Assembly: GCF_024489055.1 (NCBI RefSeq) | Contig: NC_090232.1 | Location: 48,976,355 to 49,040,354, forward strand | DNA length: 64,000 nt | Direction of reading: 5' to 3' | From: Chanodichthys erythropterus | Taxonomy: Eukaryota > Chordata > Actinopteri > Cypriniformes > Xenocyprididae | Part shown: piece after piece, positions 1-10,323 of the stretch | How positions within the stretch are numbered: the first letter of the stretch is position 1 | Layout of the letters: every line of letters starts with the position of its first letter | The notes under the pieces: model-generated | Told to the model about the DNA's origin: nothing | The model's input: only the letters and a program-made list of their open reading frames with translations | The model's database searches: none | Position numbers and translations under genes: made by a program

Positions 1-905
1 AACGTTATCTTTATCAAGCTCATCAGAACTCTCAAGATGACATTTTTTCACATCACTTGTCCCAGCCTCTTCATTATTCCTCTTTTTATTTTCTCCGTCA
101 CAATTATTTTTTTTCGCCTTTTTTTTCCCTAATTTCTCTTCACTTAATTCCTTCAGTCTTATATCCTCAATGGATTTGTTGTCTGTCACTGTTTCCTTAC
201 TTTTATCTGCATTCTCCGTTTCACCTACAGCAACCACCTGTTCACTTTCATTTGTTTTATTGGTATCGTCTTCTATTTGCGTTTTTTTTTCGGGCATTCC
301 ATTTTTTTATGTCCGATACTACCGCACTCAAAACATTTCAAATGATTGGTGCTTGCGTAGATCATATATGACTTGTCTTCATGTTTAACCCGAAACGAGA
401 TATCAAGCATTGGCGATTCTAAAACCATAAACAACTGCTGCCTAAAAGACAACACATGCTTCAGAGCCTCTTTTTTACATCCGAGTGGAATTAATGTTAT
501 TCCACTTACTATTTTCCCGAACCTCTGCAGTTCGTTTTCAATGCATGCATTAGGTATATAAGGTGGACAATCGGAAATGTTCACTCTTGTCGATTGCGAT
601 ACCAAAGGTGAAATGGTAATAAAATCTCCACTTTCCCAAACACCGCTCACAATGAGTTTACTCACAAAACTTTGATCCTTTAGAAAAACTACCACGGCCT
701 TGTTTATCCTGGATGCAGATACAATGTTATCAAATCCTACCTGTTCTCCAATCGCCAAGAGTACGTCCTCGACCGTCACACCGGCGTCTGGCACGCACCT
801 GACTCCATGGCGGAGCGACAGAGAGGAAACCTCCATCCCCGCCCTCTGCCACGAGGCCCAAACTTTTACCTGGCGATTACAACTAAACAAGCTACTAATA
901 TTTTT
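1..905 (-). mobile_element. LINE-A: 5' part of a Tx1-type L1 LINE
   Basis: Minus-strand LINE whose 5' end lies near 905 and whose body continues beyond the left edge of the window. It encodes an ORF1 closely similar in layout to the ORF1 of LINE-B at 22.1-23.3 kb (shared phrases such as GVTVEDVLLA/GITVEDLLVA and VGFDNI). Left of the zinc knuckle the sequence becomes low-complexity and lysine-rich. The family assignment (L1, Tx1-like) rests on the CCHC ORF1 here plus the ORF2 domains of its relatives in this window. Confidence 0.8.
273..890 (-). CDS. LINE-A ORF1 (CCHC zinc-knuckle RNA-binding protein), partial
   Basis: Open frame of 205 residues. The first half carries the conserved ORF1 block also seen in LINE-B (CRCVPD-like start, VGFDNIVS, KAVVVFLK), and residues about 190-201 form a CCHC knuckle, CFECGSIGHKKMEC. 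ORF1 proteins of this type bind LINE RNA in the cytoplasmic particle. The frame closes right after a lysine tract that follows the knuckle, so it is probably shortened relative to a full ORF1, as LINE-D ORF1 continues well past this point. Several upstream Met codons are possible; the start at 890 only marks the open frame. It is not a host gene. Confidence 0.7.
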   Translation of the reverse strand: MFSCNRQVKVWASWQRAGMEVSSLSLRHGVRCVPDAGVTVEDVLLAIGEQVGFDNIVSASRINKAVVVFLKDQSFVSKLIVSGVWESGDFITISPLVSQSTRVNISDCPPYIPNACIENELQRFGKIVSGITLIPLGCKKEALKHVLSFRQQLFMVLESPMLDISFRVKHEDKSYMIYASTNHLKCFECGSIGHKKMECPKKKRK

Positions 906-942
906 AAATTAACCTCTATAACTCTACAAAAACACTCATACA

Positions 943-976
943 AAAATAAATAAATAAATAAATAAATAAACGAAAA
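943..976. repeat. (AAAT)n simple repeat
   Basis: About eight AAAT units lie between the 5' end of LINE-A and the start of repeat R1. Comparable A-rich or AAT-rich tracts precede almost every unit of the 33-50 kb array, so this may be part of the same junction structure rather than chance. Confidence 0.85.
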
Positions 977-1027
977 TAGTAAGAAAATATAGCTGCAAGC
1001 AGCAATTCGGGGCCAAGCCCCAGAAGT

Positions 1028-1340
1028 GGCAGTAGCACAATACGGAGCATGAAGAGCAAAAACAGCAGAAATTGTATGTACATGCAAAACAGCTGGTTCA
1101 GAAGGACAGGTGGAAATGAAATGAAAATCAATAGAAGTTCAGATGAGAATGAACACAGAATTAACTAAAAACACTTGTATCTAATTCAAGAGGAATAAAG
1201 ATTAGTACAATGCTTATTTGGATAAAAAATGAATCAAAATGACTCATTACACACAATTGCATAATAACCACCCAACACAGGATTCGAACCCACAACCTCC
1301 AGGTCCAGTGTCCATTTCTCATCTCATTGCACCACTGTGC
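1028..1340 (-). repeat. tRNA-headed SINE-like block 1 inside R1
   Basis: Read on the minus strand, 1340-1275 resembles a degenerate tRNA: an A-box-like stretch around GTGGTGCAATGAG and a clear B box, GGTTCGAATCC. The roughly 240 bp body that follows, down to 1028, is repeated in block 2. Head plus body is the layout of a tRNA-derived SINE. The T stem is imperfect, so it is not a functional tRNA gene. Confidence 0.55.
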
Positions 1341-1455
1341 AAAAAAGCTCATTAGTTCATGTGAAAATGAACTCAAAATGAAGAATTTTAATAAAACTGC
1401 ACTGAATGTTATATTTAATAACTTTACTTTAGGTCATTCTGCAGCTCATCATGCT

Positions 1456-1733
1456 GTAGCGCAATACAGAGCAGGAAGAGGAAAAACAGCAGAAAATGAA
1501 CAAACATGAAACAGCTGGTTCAGAATTACAGGCGAGAATGAACTCAGAATGTACAGAAGCTTAGATGAAAATGAAAACAGCATGAAACAAAAAGCATTTA
1601 TTTCTAATCTAAGAGGCAATAAAGGAATCAAAACACACAATTTCATAAAACTGCTCCACCTGGGATTCGAACCCACTATCTTGGGATACAGAGCTCTTCA
1701 GGTAACTAGCTTTACACATTGAGCTACTTGAAG
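1456..1733 (-). repeat. tRNA-headed SINE-like block 2 inside R1
   Basis: Minus strand 1733-1657 has A box TAGCTCAATGTGTAAAGC and B box GGTTCGAATCCC with a nearly perfect T arm. Its body (1656-1456) shares phrases with block 1: CAATACAGAGCA, AACAGCTGGTTCAGAA, GAATGAACTCAGAA. The heads of the two blocks differ more than the bodies, which suggests related but separately diverged units or a tandem duplication. Confidence 0.55.
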
Positions 1734-3212
1734 ATGCACATTTAACAGGCTGTGGAAGAGAACTTTTAGTGTAAGAAAGAATTTACAAAAACGCATTACC
1801 TAGCATGCTAACCATATTAGCATGCTAAGCTAACTTAATGCTAATGAAGCTCATGGTTAACTTGATAACTGAAGAGCCACATTAAAGAGAATGACAACTG
1901 GTTAGCATGCTAAGCAATTAGCATGCTAAGCTAACTAGTATAAGACAACAAACACAAGCAAGGTCACATTCAGAGACGAATATCTCGGGAATGGTAGCGA
2001 ATATCAAAAATCCGTTCAGTCATTTCTGTGCGGCTCGGTCCAAAGATCACCTGAGCTGATTTTGGACAAAATTGACCAAAATTTGTTGGAGGAGTAGCGA
2101 AAAAACTGTTTCTGATTTACTTCAATATGGCAGACAGGTACATTTAAGGAAAATGACAAATCACACATTGTCGGAATCGGCATAAGCCAGGGAATAAAAT
2201 GACATAAAGCAGACAAATTTTGGATAATGTTTTCAAAAGTTATAAGCAATTTTGCAAAAATCATTATATCTGTGGAATACTAGGTGGCGCTGTGCTGAAA
2301 CTTTTCATGTACCTTCAGGACTCTCTGATGGTCATATGTACCAATTTTTGTGATGATATGTCGAATTGTTTAAAAGTTATTGCAATTTATGACAAAATTC
2401 AAAATGGCGGACAGGTGGTTCATCCGATGTTGACAAATTCGATATCCTCAGATTCGGCATGGCACAGGGAATCCATAGACACTCATAGACAATCAAGATC
2501 TTGATTTTCTAACAAAGTGTTCAAAAGTTATTGGCCAAAATAGCCATCTTTCAGATCTCATGACCTGTAGTTGGCGCTGTTCCCAAATTTGGCATGGAAC
2601 CTCAGCTCATGGTCTTGATCAAGTGTACCAATTTTTGTTTCGATTGCTCAAAGTTTGGCCGAGATACAGCCTCTATAGCAATTTTGGGTCAACCTCGTTA
2701 ACTTCGTGACATCATAACTTTTGAACAAAGATGAATTAAAAAAATCTGTTCAGTCATTTCTGTGCGGCTCAGACCAAAGATCATCTGATCAAAGATTGGA
2801 CAAAATTGGACAAATTTTGAAGGAGGAGTAGCGAAAAAACGGAATACTGTACTTTTCAAAATGGCTGCTACTGTAATGGGCGGAGACTTAATGTAAGAAG
2901 TTGAATAGCATCAGCATGAAGAGACAAATCAGATGTACTAAATTGTATTTTTCTAGAGCAAATGGATCAAAAGTTATAATCTTTAGAATGTTGAAATTTT
3001 GAACTGGTGGTGGCGCTATAGAGTTTGCCCTAGAGACTCCAAAATTGGTCAGATTTCTAGACATGACCATCTCTACAAGTATGCCACATTTCATCATTTT
3101 CTCATGTTCCATTGATAGGGCTGCCATAGACTCCCATTCGGAAGAATAATAATAAAAGGGAAAACGTACAATTACAATAGGGGCTACAGCCCCTTCGGGG
3201 CTTGGCCCCTAA

Positions 3213-5116
3213 AAACCCCACGAAAAGTTTATATTTAGGTCCATAGATATACAATTCAGGTGTGAAACCTTAATTCGCCTAAAGTCTGACACCACCCACC
3301 AAGAATTTCAAAAAGAGGCAATAATCTACTACAATTAGCAAACAAATGATCTTCTGTTGTTCACAGAAAGGACAACCTATTCCTGCTAGTGGATCAAAAT
3401 GTGCTCTGTATCTGTTTGTAGCTATGATACCATGCACAACGTGCCATTTCACGTCTCCAGACCTTTTTTCAATGGGAGGCTTGTACAAGGACCTCCAGCT
3501 ACCTTTCAGGGAAGAGTCAGGTCCAAAAAACTCTGTCCATTTAGACTCCTTTACAGTTTCAAGAACATGAAAATGAATAACTTTTACACACACTATATAA
3601 GTTGCTCCCCCCCCCCCCCCCATGTCTCTGAAATGTCCCAGTTGAGGTGTCTCAAAGGAAAGAATACCACCTTCAATTTCTTGCCACAATCCAGTTGCAG
3701 CTGCAATATCCAGTTCTGGGAAAGAAGAAACAGCATTTCCTTTTTTTGTGTAAAAATAAAGAGTCTCTATATCCAACGGTATACACTCATATATATGGTT
3801 CAACAACCTCTGCACAACTCGTACTGATCTTAGGCCAAGCTTGGTAGCCAGAGTCTCTGCAGAAATCCATCCATCTTCAGTTAGTAAATGTCCAAATTTT
3901 ACAATACTAGCAGACCGCAAAGCATTCCTCACAGAAGTTGATTTTAGAACATCCACATCAATTTTTAGATTAAAGATCAAGGGTTCTTCCAGTAACCACC
4001 GACTCTGTTCACCATTAAGATCTCTGCAAATTTTTCACACTCCACACTCTCAGCATTGACTTATAGAATGATGACAGACCAGTTAGGTCCAGCTTATTAA
4101 TGTCCATTAAGAACAGCTGACGATCAAAACCCATTTTGCCTGCTCTTCTCAGGAGGCCACAGGCTACCCCAAACCAGCTCACATCTTCACCATACAGGAA
4201 TCTTTGAGCTGTCTGAAGTCTGAAAGCTTTAATTCTGGATCTGATGTCAATAAGTCCTTGACCTCCCTCCATCCTGGGCAGATAAAGTACTGGTGCTTTT
4301 AGCCAGTGATGCCTGGTCCAAAAAAATAAATAAAATAAAATAGTTGTTTTTGAATGTCCATTATCAGTTCTTCTGGAGGTTCTAAAATCATCATCTTATG
4401 CCATAAAGCAGCAGCAATAAGATTGTTACAGACCAAAACTCTACCCCTATAGGATAGCTGGAAGAGCAACCATTTCCATCGAGACAACCGAGCACATGTT
4501 TTCTCCACTAGTCCCTCCCAATTCTGTTTCCTATATTCTTCAGATCCTAAAAACAGCCCTAAATATTTAAAACCTTATCTTCCCCATTTCAACTCTCCAG
4601 GAAGGATAGGACCATTATTATCATCATGCCCACACCATACAGCCTCATTTTTGCCCCATTTAACTTTTGCAGAGGATGCTTTTTCGTAAGTTTCTAAACA
4701 CTTTTTTTTACAACATTAACATCTTGATTGCCTCTTATTAAAACCGTAAGATCATCTGCATATGCAGTCAATTTAATTGAATGGGAAAAATCTATTTTCT
4801 CTGATTTGCAGTCCCATTAATTCTCTTCTAAATTTACAGAGAGCAATGTCTCAAGACCAATGCTATAAAGCTGCCCTGAAATAGGGCAACCTTGCCTAAT
4901 ACCCCTCTGAACCTTTATGGGACACTGAGACCGCCAACTATTTTGATCAAACAAGTTGCCTCGTTATACAGCATTTTATACATGAAATTAAATTATCACC
5001 AAAACCGAAAGCCTTAAGAGTCTCAAAAAGAAAACTATGGTCGACTCTGTCAAAGGCCTTCTCTTGGTCCATTGACAAAAACCCCACATCAACATTGTTA
5101 TAAAAAGCATAGTCAT
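3213..5116 (-). mobile_element. LINE-B, 3' segment (ORF2 3' half and 3' UTR)
   Basis: First of three separated pieces of one minus-strand LINE copy (3' to 5': 3213-5116, 10530-12812, 22117-23535). The piece ends abruptly at 5116 where the Ngaro element begins; the reverse-transcriptase frame resumes at 10530. The 3' UTR abuts the end of R1 at about 3213. Confidence 0.85.
3279..5116 (-). pseudogene. LINE-B ORF2 fragment: reverse transcriptase palm to C-terminal zinc region
   Basis: Read 5116 to 3279: an RT block with LSMDQEKAFDRVDH (5085-5044 region), a later thumb/connection region (4508-4015), and a 233-residue stretch ending with NRYRAHFDPLAGIGCPFCEQQ-type sequence, the C-terminal cysteine motif of L1/Tx1 LINEs. 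Stops and frame changes break it into at least four frames (5132-4947, 4508-4299, 4272-4015, 3980-3279). A poly-C tract at 3607-3620 lies inside the last frame. Dead copy. Confidence 0.85.
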
Positions 5117-5266
5117 GAAAGCGTATGCGCAAGTTCTACCAGAAAGACTCTAATGCACGTCATTAATTCGCAATCTGGCGTAGCCAATCACAGCTCGACA
5201 TCGACTATATATAGAATGATCTCACCATACTACTTTGCTGCCCGTAGGTGTCATAGTGAAGTTCCC
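5117..5266 (+). repeat. Ngaro terminal repeat A1
   Basis: 150 bp, repeated at 10127-10276 with a single noticed difference (TCATAG versus TCGTAG near the right end). Carries a CCAAT box (5182-5188) and a TATA box (5206-5213), so it is probably the promoter of the element. Confidence 0.92.
5182..5213 (+). promoter_or_regulatory. CCAAT and TATA boxes of the Ngaro promoter
   Basis: AGCCAAT and CTATATATAG lie 18 bp apart, about 85 bp before the Gag-like ATG at 5297. The same pair recurs in A2. Confidence 0.6.
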
Positions 5267-5296
5267 GCTTTATAGCACATTTTCTACGCAGCCACT

Positions 5297-6721
5297 ATGT
5301 CGCAAAAAGCGATCGTAGACTTTGACCTTACCGATTCAGACGACAATCAAGTTCCGCCTTCTCCTCTGTCGGTGCGCCGGAGTACCCGCATTCAAACTCG
5401 GGAATCCCCCTGGTCCCAATGGCCTTCAGAGAAAATTGTCGCCATCCTGGAAGAGGCCGGTATTCCGGTCAGTAATGACATTTCACGCAACGATCTCATC
5501 GTCTTGGCATTCAACACCCTGGGCAGCTCCGCTGTCCCAACCACGGATGATACCACTACCTCTACGGCTCCCTCCGCCCAACCCAAAACAGCAGGCAGGA
5601 AGTGGACCGCCAAAACTTCACCACCAAGTCAGGCTAAAAGGCCCAAGTTTCCCGTTGCAACGTCACTTTCGCCTACTCACGGAGCAGAAGCATTTAATGT
5701 ACAGCTCCTTAAAGCTGTTCAAGGACTAACCGAAACCGTCAAAGGATTCGAAAGCAGACTAGGAGCCGGATTTTCAATGCCTTCAACGTCTTCCGGTCAT
5801 TACACTAACCTCTCATCCTTTCCTGGTGTAGCTGATTTGTCTACGGAACCCTCTACATCCGTCGCTCCGGCCTTCGCTCCATCTTCACATCTAAACGCTG
5901 CCACGTCAGCGTCTACGCAGCAATTTAATCTCTCCACGGCTACTCCAGCACAAAATTTCGGTAGGCGATTTGTTCCTCCTGCTGCAGTCTCAGTGTCTCC
6001 AAAAATGAGATCGGACATAATCTCAGGTAAGGATGTTAATTTGGCTGCTCTACTGCTTCCATCGCCAGCAGTCGATAGGCAAATGGTTGACTGCGGTGAC
6101 GTGGCAGTCTTCCTGAAAACCTCCGATCCCAGACTACAACGTAACTTGTTGTTCGGCGAATTCGTCATCGCTTTTGGGATATATAGAGATATTTTGTGTC
6201 AATCTTTCCCTGACCGTAGGGGAGAATTAGATCTCTACCTGGCAATGCTGGCAGACTTTAATCAGCGTTACGGAGGAACGCTGTTCTACGAATATCACAA
6301 ATCTCTCGCGGCCAAATCTGCTTCTTTCATTACACTCTACAACACTAGACTGGACTGGTCTGTGACCGATCCCGAACTTTTGATTCGTCACTTCGGGGGT
6401 CAACGAGCCTTGGCTTGCGTCGTGTGCAGCTCGCACGTGCACTCGGCCGCTTTTTGCCCTAAAAGCCTAGAGACATGGGAGTCGCCCGCTGTCCATGGTG
6501 CTGATCCTGCACACGCCCCACTTGATGTAAAAGGCAGACCCATAATCGGTCTTCACGGCAATCCTCTGTGTAACAATTTTAACGAATCTGTGTGTAATTA
6601 TGCTAAGTGTAAGTTTTTGCATATTTGCAGCTTCTGCAGAGACCCGCACCCCAAATCCGTCTGCCCACGACGCTTCAGACCAGCGTCCAGAGGAAGAGCA
6701 CAGCCTCGGAAAAAATTCTAA
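5297..6721 (+). CDS. Ngaro ORF1, Gag-like protein
   Basis: Intact 474-residue frame, the first long ORF after the A1 promoter. The N-terminal half is rich in Ser/Thr/Pro and looks disordered (residues about 85-240). A more structured region follows (about 245-380), then Cys/His-rich C-terminal motifs (CVVCSSHVHSAAFC, about 376-389; CKFLHICSFCRDPHPKSVC, about 440-458) and a basic tail. By analogy with other Ngaro elements it should package element RNA. The last 97 bases overlap the start of the RT frame (6625), which lies in another frame. No stop interrupts it, unlike the downstream genes. Confidence 0.85.
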   Translation: MSQKAIVDFDLTDSDDNQVPPSPLSVRRSTRIQTRESPWSQWPSEKIVAILEEAGIPVSNDISRNDLIVLAFNTLGSSAVPTTDDTTTSTAPSAQPKTAGRKWTAKTSPPSQAKRPKFPVATSLSPTHGAEAFNVQLLKAVQGLTETVKGFESRLGAGFSMPSTSSGHYTNLSSFPGVADLSTEPSTSVAPAFAPSSHLNAATSASTQQFNLSTATPAQNFGRRFVPPAAVSVSPKMRSDIISGKDVNLAALLLPSPAVDRQMVDCGDVAVFLKTSDPRLQRNLLFGEFVIAFGIYRDILCQSFPDRRGELDLYLAMLADFNQRYGGTLFYEYHKSLAAKSASFITLYNTRLDWSVTDPELLIRHFGGQRALACVVCSSHVHSAAFCPKSLETWESPAVHGADPAHAPLDVKGRPIIGLHGNPLCNNFNESVCNYAKCKFLHICSFCRDPHPKSVCPRRFRPASRGRAQPRKKF

Positions 6722-7479
6722 ATGGTCACCCCTCTACTCCCATTAACATAGATATACTCTCTAGCTACCTCTCTTCTCACCCCGATTCTACTATCGTCGA
6801 TTATTTAATCACTGGGCTCTCTCAAGGATTTCGGGTCGGAGTTTGTTCCCCTCTTTCCACCCCCTATGTAGCTCGGAATCTGCAGTCTGCTCTAGCTGAA
6901 CCTGACATAGTCTCGAGCCTCCTTGATAAGGAGCTAAATAAAGGATATATTATCGGCCCTTTCAGCTCATCTCCTTTTTCCTTGCATCGAGTCAATTCCA
7001 TCGGCATAGCTACACGCAAATATTCAGGGAAAAAGCGCCTGATTTTCGATATGTCCTCACCCCATTCTAATAATCTCGCAAGCGTTAACGAATGCATTCC
7101 TCCAGAGTTTTTTTCGCTGTACTACGCTTCGGTAGACGATGCGATTCATCTAATTAAGATTGCAGGGAATGGCGCTCAGCTAGCCAAAGCAGACATCACA
7201 GATGCCTTTAAGATCATGCCCATTCATTCTTCCGATTGGCCTTTTTTCGGCGTTAAATGGAGAAATCTGCTCTATTTCGCAGTAAGACTCACTTTCGGGT
7301 GCAGAAGTAGTCCACGCATCTTTAATTGCTTATCAGAGGCCTTGTGTTGGATCCTGTTGAATGTCTGCAAGCTCCCCTTCGTGTTACATCTACTGGACAA
7401 TTTTTTGCTAATAGATTTTCCCTCGTCCCAAAGCTCCGTACTCGAAACACTAAAATCACTTCACTTTTTTTCGAGTTAG
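6625..7479 (+). pseudogene. Ngaro ORF2 part 1: reverse transcriptase
   Basis: 284-residue frame with RT fingers and palm: KKRLIFDMSSPHSNN, the motif-A region AKADITDAFKIMPIH, and FGCRSSPRIFN. The active-site box reads LLDNFLLID, so the second catalytic Asp of the usual DD pair is Asn. The frame runs out at 7479 just after a run of seven T (about 7463-7469); the homologous sequence continues in another frame from there. Both changes point to a dead enzyme. The first Met in the frame is inside the overlap with ORF1, so the real start may depend on frameshifting or an internal start. Confidence 0.85.
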
Positions 7480-8333
7480 GCGTGCCCCTTTCAAACGAGA
7501 AAACTATGGGTCCGTCAACCTCTCTCGAATTCCTCGGTATCGTTCTCGATTCCGTTCAGATGCAAGCTTCTCTTCCCAAAGATAAACTTCTCAGAATAAG
7601 GTCGTTCTTAGAGTCTTTTCTCGTAGCTCCTACGGTTTCTAAACGGGACATGCTCTCTCTACTCGGACATCTAAATTTCGCTATGCGAATTATCCCTCAA
7701 GGTCGCTCCTTCATTTCTCGTCTGCTTACACTGGCCTATTCCGTCAATAGCCTGTTTGACTCGATTCACTTAGATGACGGGTGTCGATCAGACCTCAGGT
7801 TCTGGTCGCTCCTGCTTAACAACTGGAACGGCATTTCTTTTTTTTACAACGAGGTTTTTGAATCATCAGCTGCACTCGAGTTATTCACTGATGCAGCCCC
7901 TTCCATTGGTTTTGGGGGTTTCTTTCAAGGGCAATGGTTCGCAGAGAAATGGTCGGATGAGTTTACTTCCTCGTTTCCAAGTTCTCCCTCAACGGCTCTT
8001 TACGAACTATACCCCATCGTCGTAGCTTGTGTCCTCTGGGGTACCGCTTGGTCACGTAAACGCATCGCGATGTACTGCGACAACGCAGCTACAGTCGACA
8101 TTATAAATAAAGGACGTTCGCATTGCCAAACTATAATGCCTCTGCTCCGTCGCTTAACTTGGCAATCCGTCACACACAATTTCTTCCTTAAAGCCGTGCA
8201 TATTCCAGGGCATACAAATGTCATTGCTGACGCTCTCTCTCGTTCTCGTTTGCAGGCTTTCAGACATCTTTGCCCAGCAGCGAACCAGAATCCAACACCA
8301 TGCCCGACCCTGGCAGAATTAATCCTGAACTAG
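7470..8333 (+). pseudogene. Ngaro ORF2 part 2: RT thumb and RNase H
   Basis: Continuation of ORF2 after the frameshift (open frame 7326-8333). It has the thumb (SLEFLGIVLDS) and an RNase H domain with recognisable acidic residues: LFTDAAPSIGFGG, ALYELYPIVVA, MYCDNAATV, and HIPGHTNVIADALSR. RNase H would remove template RNA during reverse transcription. The domain itself looks intact. Its end overlaps the start of the recombinase frame (8270). Confidence 0.85.
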
Positions 8334-9290
8334 GCTCTCATCTCAATATCCTATTAAATTCTGCTAGTCTTTATATCACTCAAGGAGTTGCGCCATCGAC
8401 ACTCAAATCCTACGTTTCGGCATGGTCCTGGTTTACGAAATTCTGTTTTTCGTTCAGAATTCCTATTCTCCCCATTTTAATTTCTACAATTTGTGCATTC
8501 GTAGTTCATTGTTTCGAATCCCGTAATCTGAAGATCGCTACAATACGTAAACTGCTTGCTGGCATTCAATTTCACGCACGATTCCATAATCCCAACTATC
8601 CAAGTATTTTCTCAACGCCCGCTATTCGGCTTTTACTCAAAGGCATAGAAAATCTGCTCAAAAGACACCAGACAAACGCTTCCCCATAACGCTAAATCTT
8701 CTGCACAGACTTATTTCTTCTCTAAGTAACAGTTCGTTTTGCGAGTACATAAACATTCTCCTCGAGGCAGTGTTTCTGTCTGCTTTTTATGGGTTTATGC
8801 GATTAGGGGAATTCGCCTCTGATTCAAAAATCTTTAATTCTGCTCGCGGCTTATGTCTCTCCGATTTGCGTTTCTCTTCATCTTCTTTTAATTTATTCAT
8901 TAAATATTCTAAAGCTGATTCTTCCGGCACAGGCGTCACTATTACGATCTCAAAAATTAATAATTTTTTCTGCCCTTACACATCCATGGTCAGGTACCTC
9001 AAAGCACGTCCTCGCACTCCAAAAAAATCACCCCTATTTATATTACCTAATAGACTCCCAATGACAAAGCAATGGTTTAGAGCTTCTGTCTTAACACTTT
9101 GCGATCTTTCTCCACATCTATACACCGGGCATTCCTTTCGCATCGGAGCTGCGACAACAGCAGCTGAAGCGGTGTTCCTGACTCTACCATTCAAATGTTA
9201 GGCAGATGGTCGTCCACGGCATACAAGATCTACATCAGACCCGACAAGCAAATTCTACTTAACGCTCAACAAGCTCTCTCAACCTACAAT
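8270..9290 (+). pseudogene. Ngaro ORF3: tyrosine recombinase
   Basis: The SAM-like N-terminal domain is in the frame 8270-8689 (PSTLKSYVSAWSWF). The catalytic domain is in 8770-9201, with the first Arg in FMRLGEF and the H-x-x-R box in TGHSFRIGAATT. The GRWSS and final Tyr (YKIYIR) lie in a third frame from about 9195. So two frame changes are needed, one near 8676-8690 and one near 9166. All four catalytic positions (R, H/R, W, Y) are still visible. Such enzymes integrate the circular DNA intermediate. The frame ends in KIYIRPDKQILLNAQQALS, the family's C-terminus. Confidence 0.85.
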
Positions 9291-9451
9291 CAAGGTAAGC
9301 CTACCTTTTCGCTAGCTACTGGTGGTGGCTACTGCAGCCTATTGCTTCTCACATTGCATTTGCATCCTTCTCTCTTGTGCTGCGCAGCCCATCGGGGCTT
9401 TCGTCCTTTATCCCAGCAATTTACTAAAGGAGCTCAGATCATAAAATTTAT

Positions 9452-9790
9452 GCCTAACGTGGCTTTATTTATCATGTTACTTAATGGCTAATTGTAGCCA
9501 GTAATGATGCCTAACGTGGCTTTATTTATCATGTTACTTCTTGGCTAATCGTAGCCAGTAATTGTGCCTAACGTGGCTTTATTTATCATGTTCGCTTCAT
9601 GGCTAATCGTAGCCAGTAATTTAAGCCTAACGTGGCTTTATTTATCATGTTACTTCTTGGCTAATCGTAGCCAGTAATTGCGCCTAACGTGGCTTTATTT
9701 ATCTTATTTGCTTCATGGCTAATCGTAGCCAGTAATTTAAGCCTAACGTGGCTTTATTTATCATGTTTGTTTCATGCCTAACGTGGCTTA
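9452..9790 (+). repeat. 57-59 bp minisatellite in Ngaro 3' region
   Basis: GCCTAACGTGGC starts at 9452, 9509, 9566, 9625, 9682, 9741 and, in a shortened copy, 9776. Spacing alternates 57 and 59 bp because two unit variants alternate (TTACTTCTTGGC and TTCGCTTCATGGC-like). Most units contain GGCTA-ATCG-TAGCC, a perfect 5-bp stem with a 4-base loop. Confidence 0.92.
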
Positions 9791-9920
9791 CTTTCACCAT
9801 GCCATTTTATAAGTTCATAACACAATGTCTATATCGTCTTCCTCATTCAACTCTTTCTACTTTCAATCACAGGTTCTTAGGTAAGCGGATTTTCCCTTCT
9901 TTTGGGGGGGGGGGGGGGTG

Positions 9921-10126
9921 GGGGGTAGGCTCCGCCCCTGCCTTTATCTTCAGGCAGGACCTACCAGCTAACATCAAGACCTGGAGAAAGACGGGGGCCT
10001 ACGCCAAAGAACTTTGAGACAGAGCTTGTCGAGGGTTTTATTTTATTTTTATTATTTCTTTAATCTGATCTTGTACCAAATAAATCATTCATATTTAATT
10101 CTCCCTCGAGTCTTTTTGGTAGAAAT
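9921..10126 (+). repeat. Ngaro terminal repeat B1
   Basis: 206 bp, matching B2 at 10324-10529 in length and, by eye, in sequence. Contains an AATAAA signal (ACCAAATAAATC). It directly abuts A2 across one AT dinucleotide. A G-run (9905-9926) precedes it. Confidence 0.92.
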
Positions 10127-10276
10127 GAAAGCGTATGCGCAAGTTCTACCAGAAAGACTCTAATGCACGTCATTAATTCGCAATCTGGCGTAGCCAATCA
10201 CAGCTCGACATCGACTATATATAGAATGATCTCACCATACTACTTTGCTGCCCGTAGGTGTCGTAGTGAAGTTCCC
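10127..10276 (+). repeat. Ngaro terminal repeat A2
   Basis: Second copy of the 150-bp A repeat with CCAAT and TATA boxes. It is followed by a 47-bp spacer (10277-10323) before B2. Confidence 0.92.
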
Positions 10277-10323
10277 CTCCATCCTCCCCGCCACCACCAG
10301 GATGGTCCCTGTCCACTCGCAGG

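Larger units (their letters stand above)
988..3212 (+). repeat. R1: unclassified interspersed repeat with hairpin termini (array-related)
   Basis: Starts TATAGCTGCAAGCAGC, with the small palindrome GCTGCAAGCAGC, followed by a subterminal GGGGCCAAGCCCC. It ends with hairpin AGCCCC-TTC-GGGGCT, then TTGGCCCCTAA. The subterminal motif is the inverse of the 3' end. The same plan, with different sequence, defines units of the array at 33-50 kb. The interior has no long ORF but repeats phrases such as GGTGGCGCTAT and TGTACCAATTTTTGT. Two tRNA-headed blocks lie in its left part. A non-autonomous element is likely; class is uncertain (rolling-circle type is my inference). Confidence 0.6.

Noticed and set aside
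1275..1733. Two tRNA genes on the minus strand
   Set aside because: Only A/B-box-like sequence is kept; acceptor and T stems are imperfect and each is followed by a repeated body, so SINE-like.
3399..3827. 142-residue plus-strand frame
   Set aside because: Opposite the LINE-B C-terminal region; includes the poly-C tract translated as Pro.
9452..9790. Regular repeats looking like a CRISPR array
   Set aside because: Whole unit repeats with no unique spacers, in a eukaryotic retrotransposon; it is a minisatellite.
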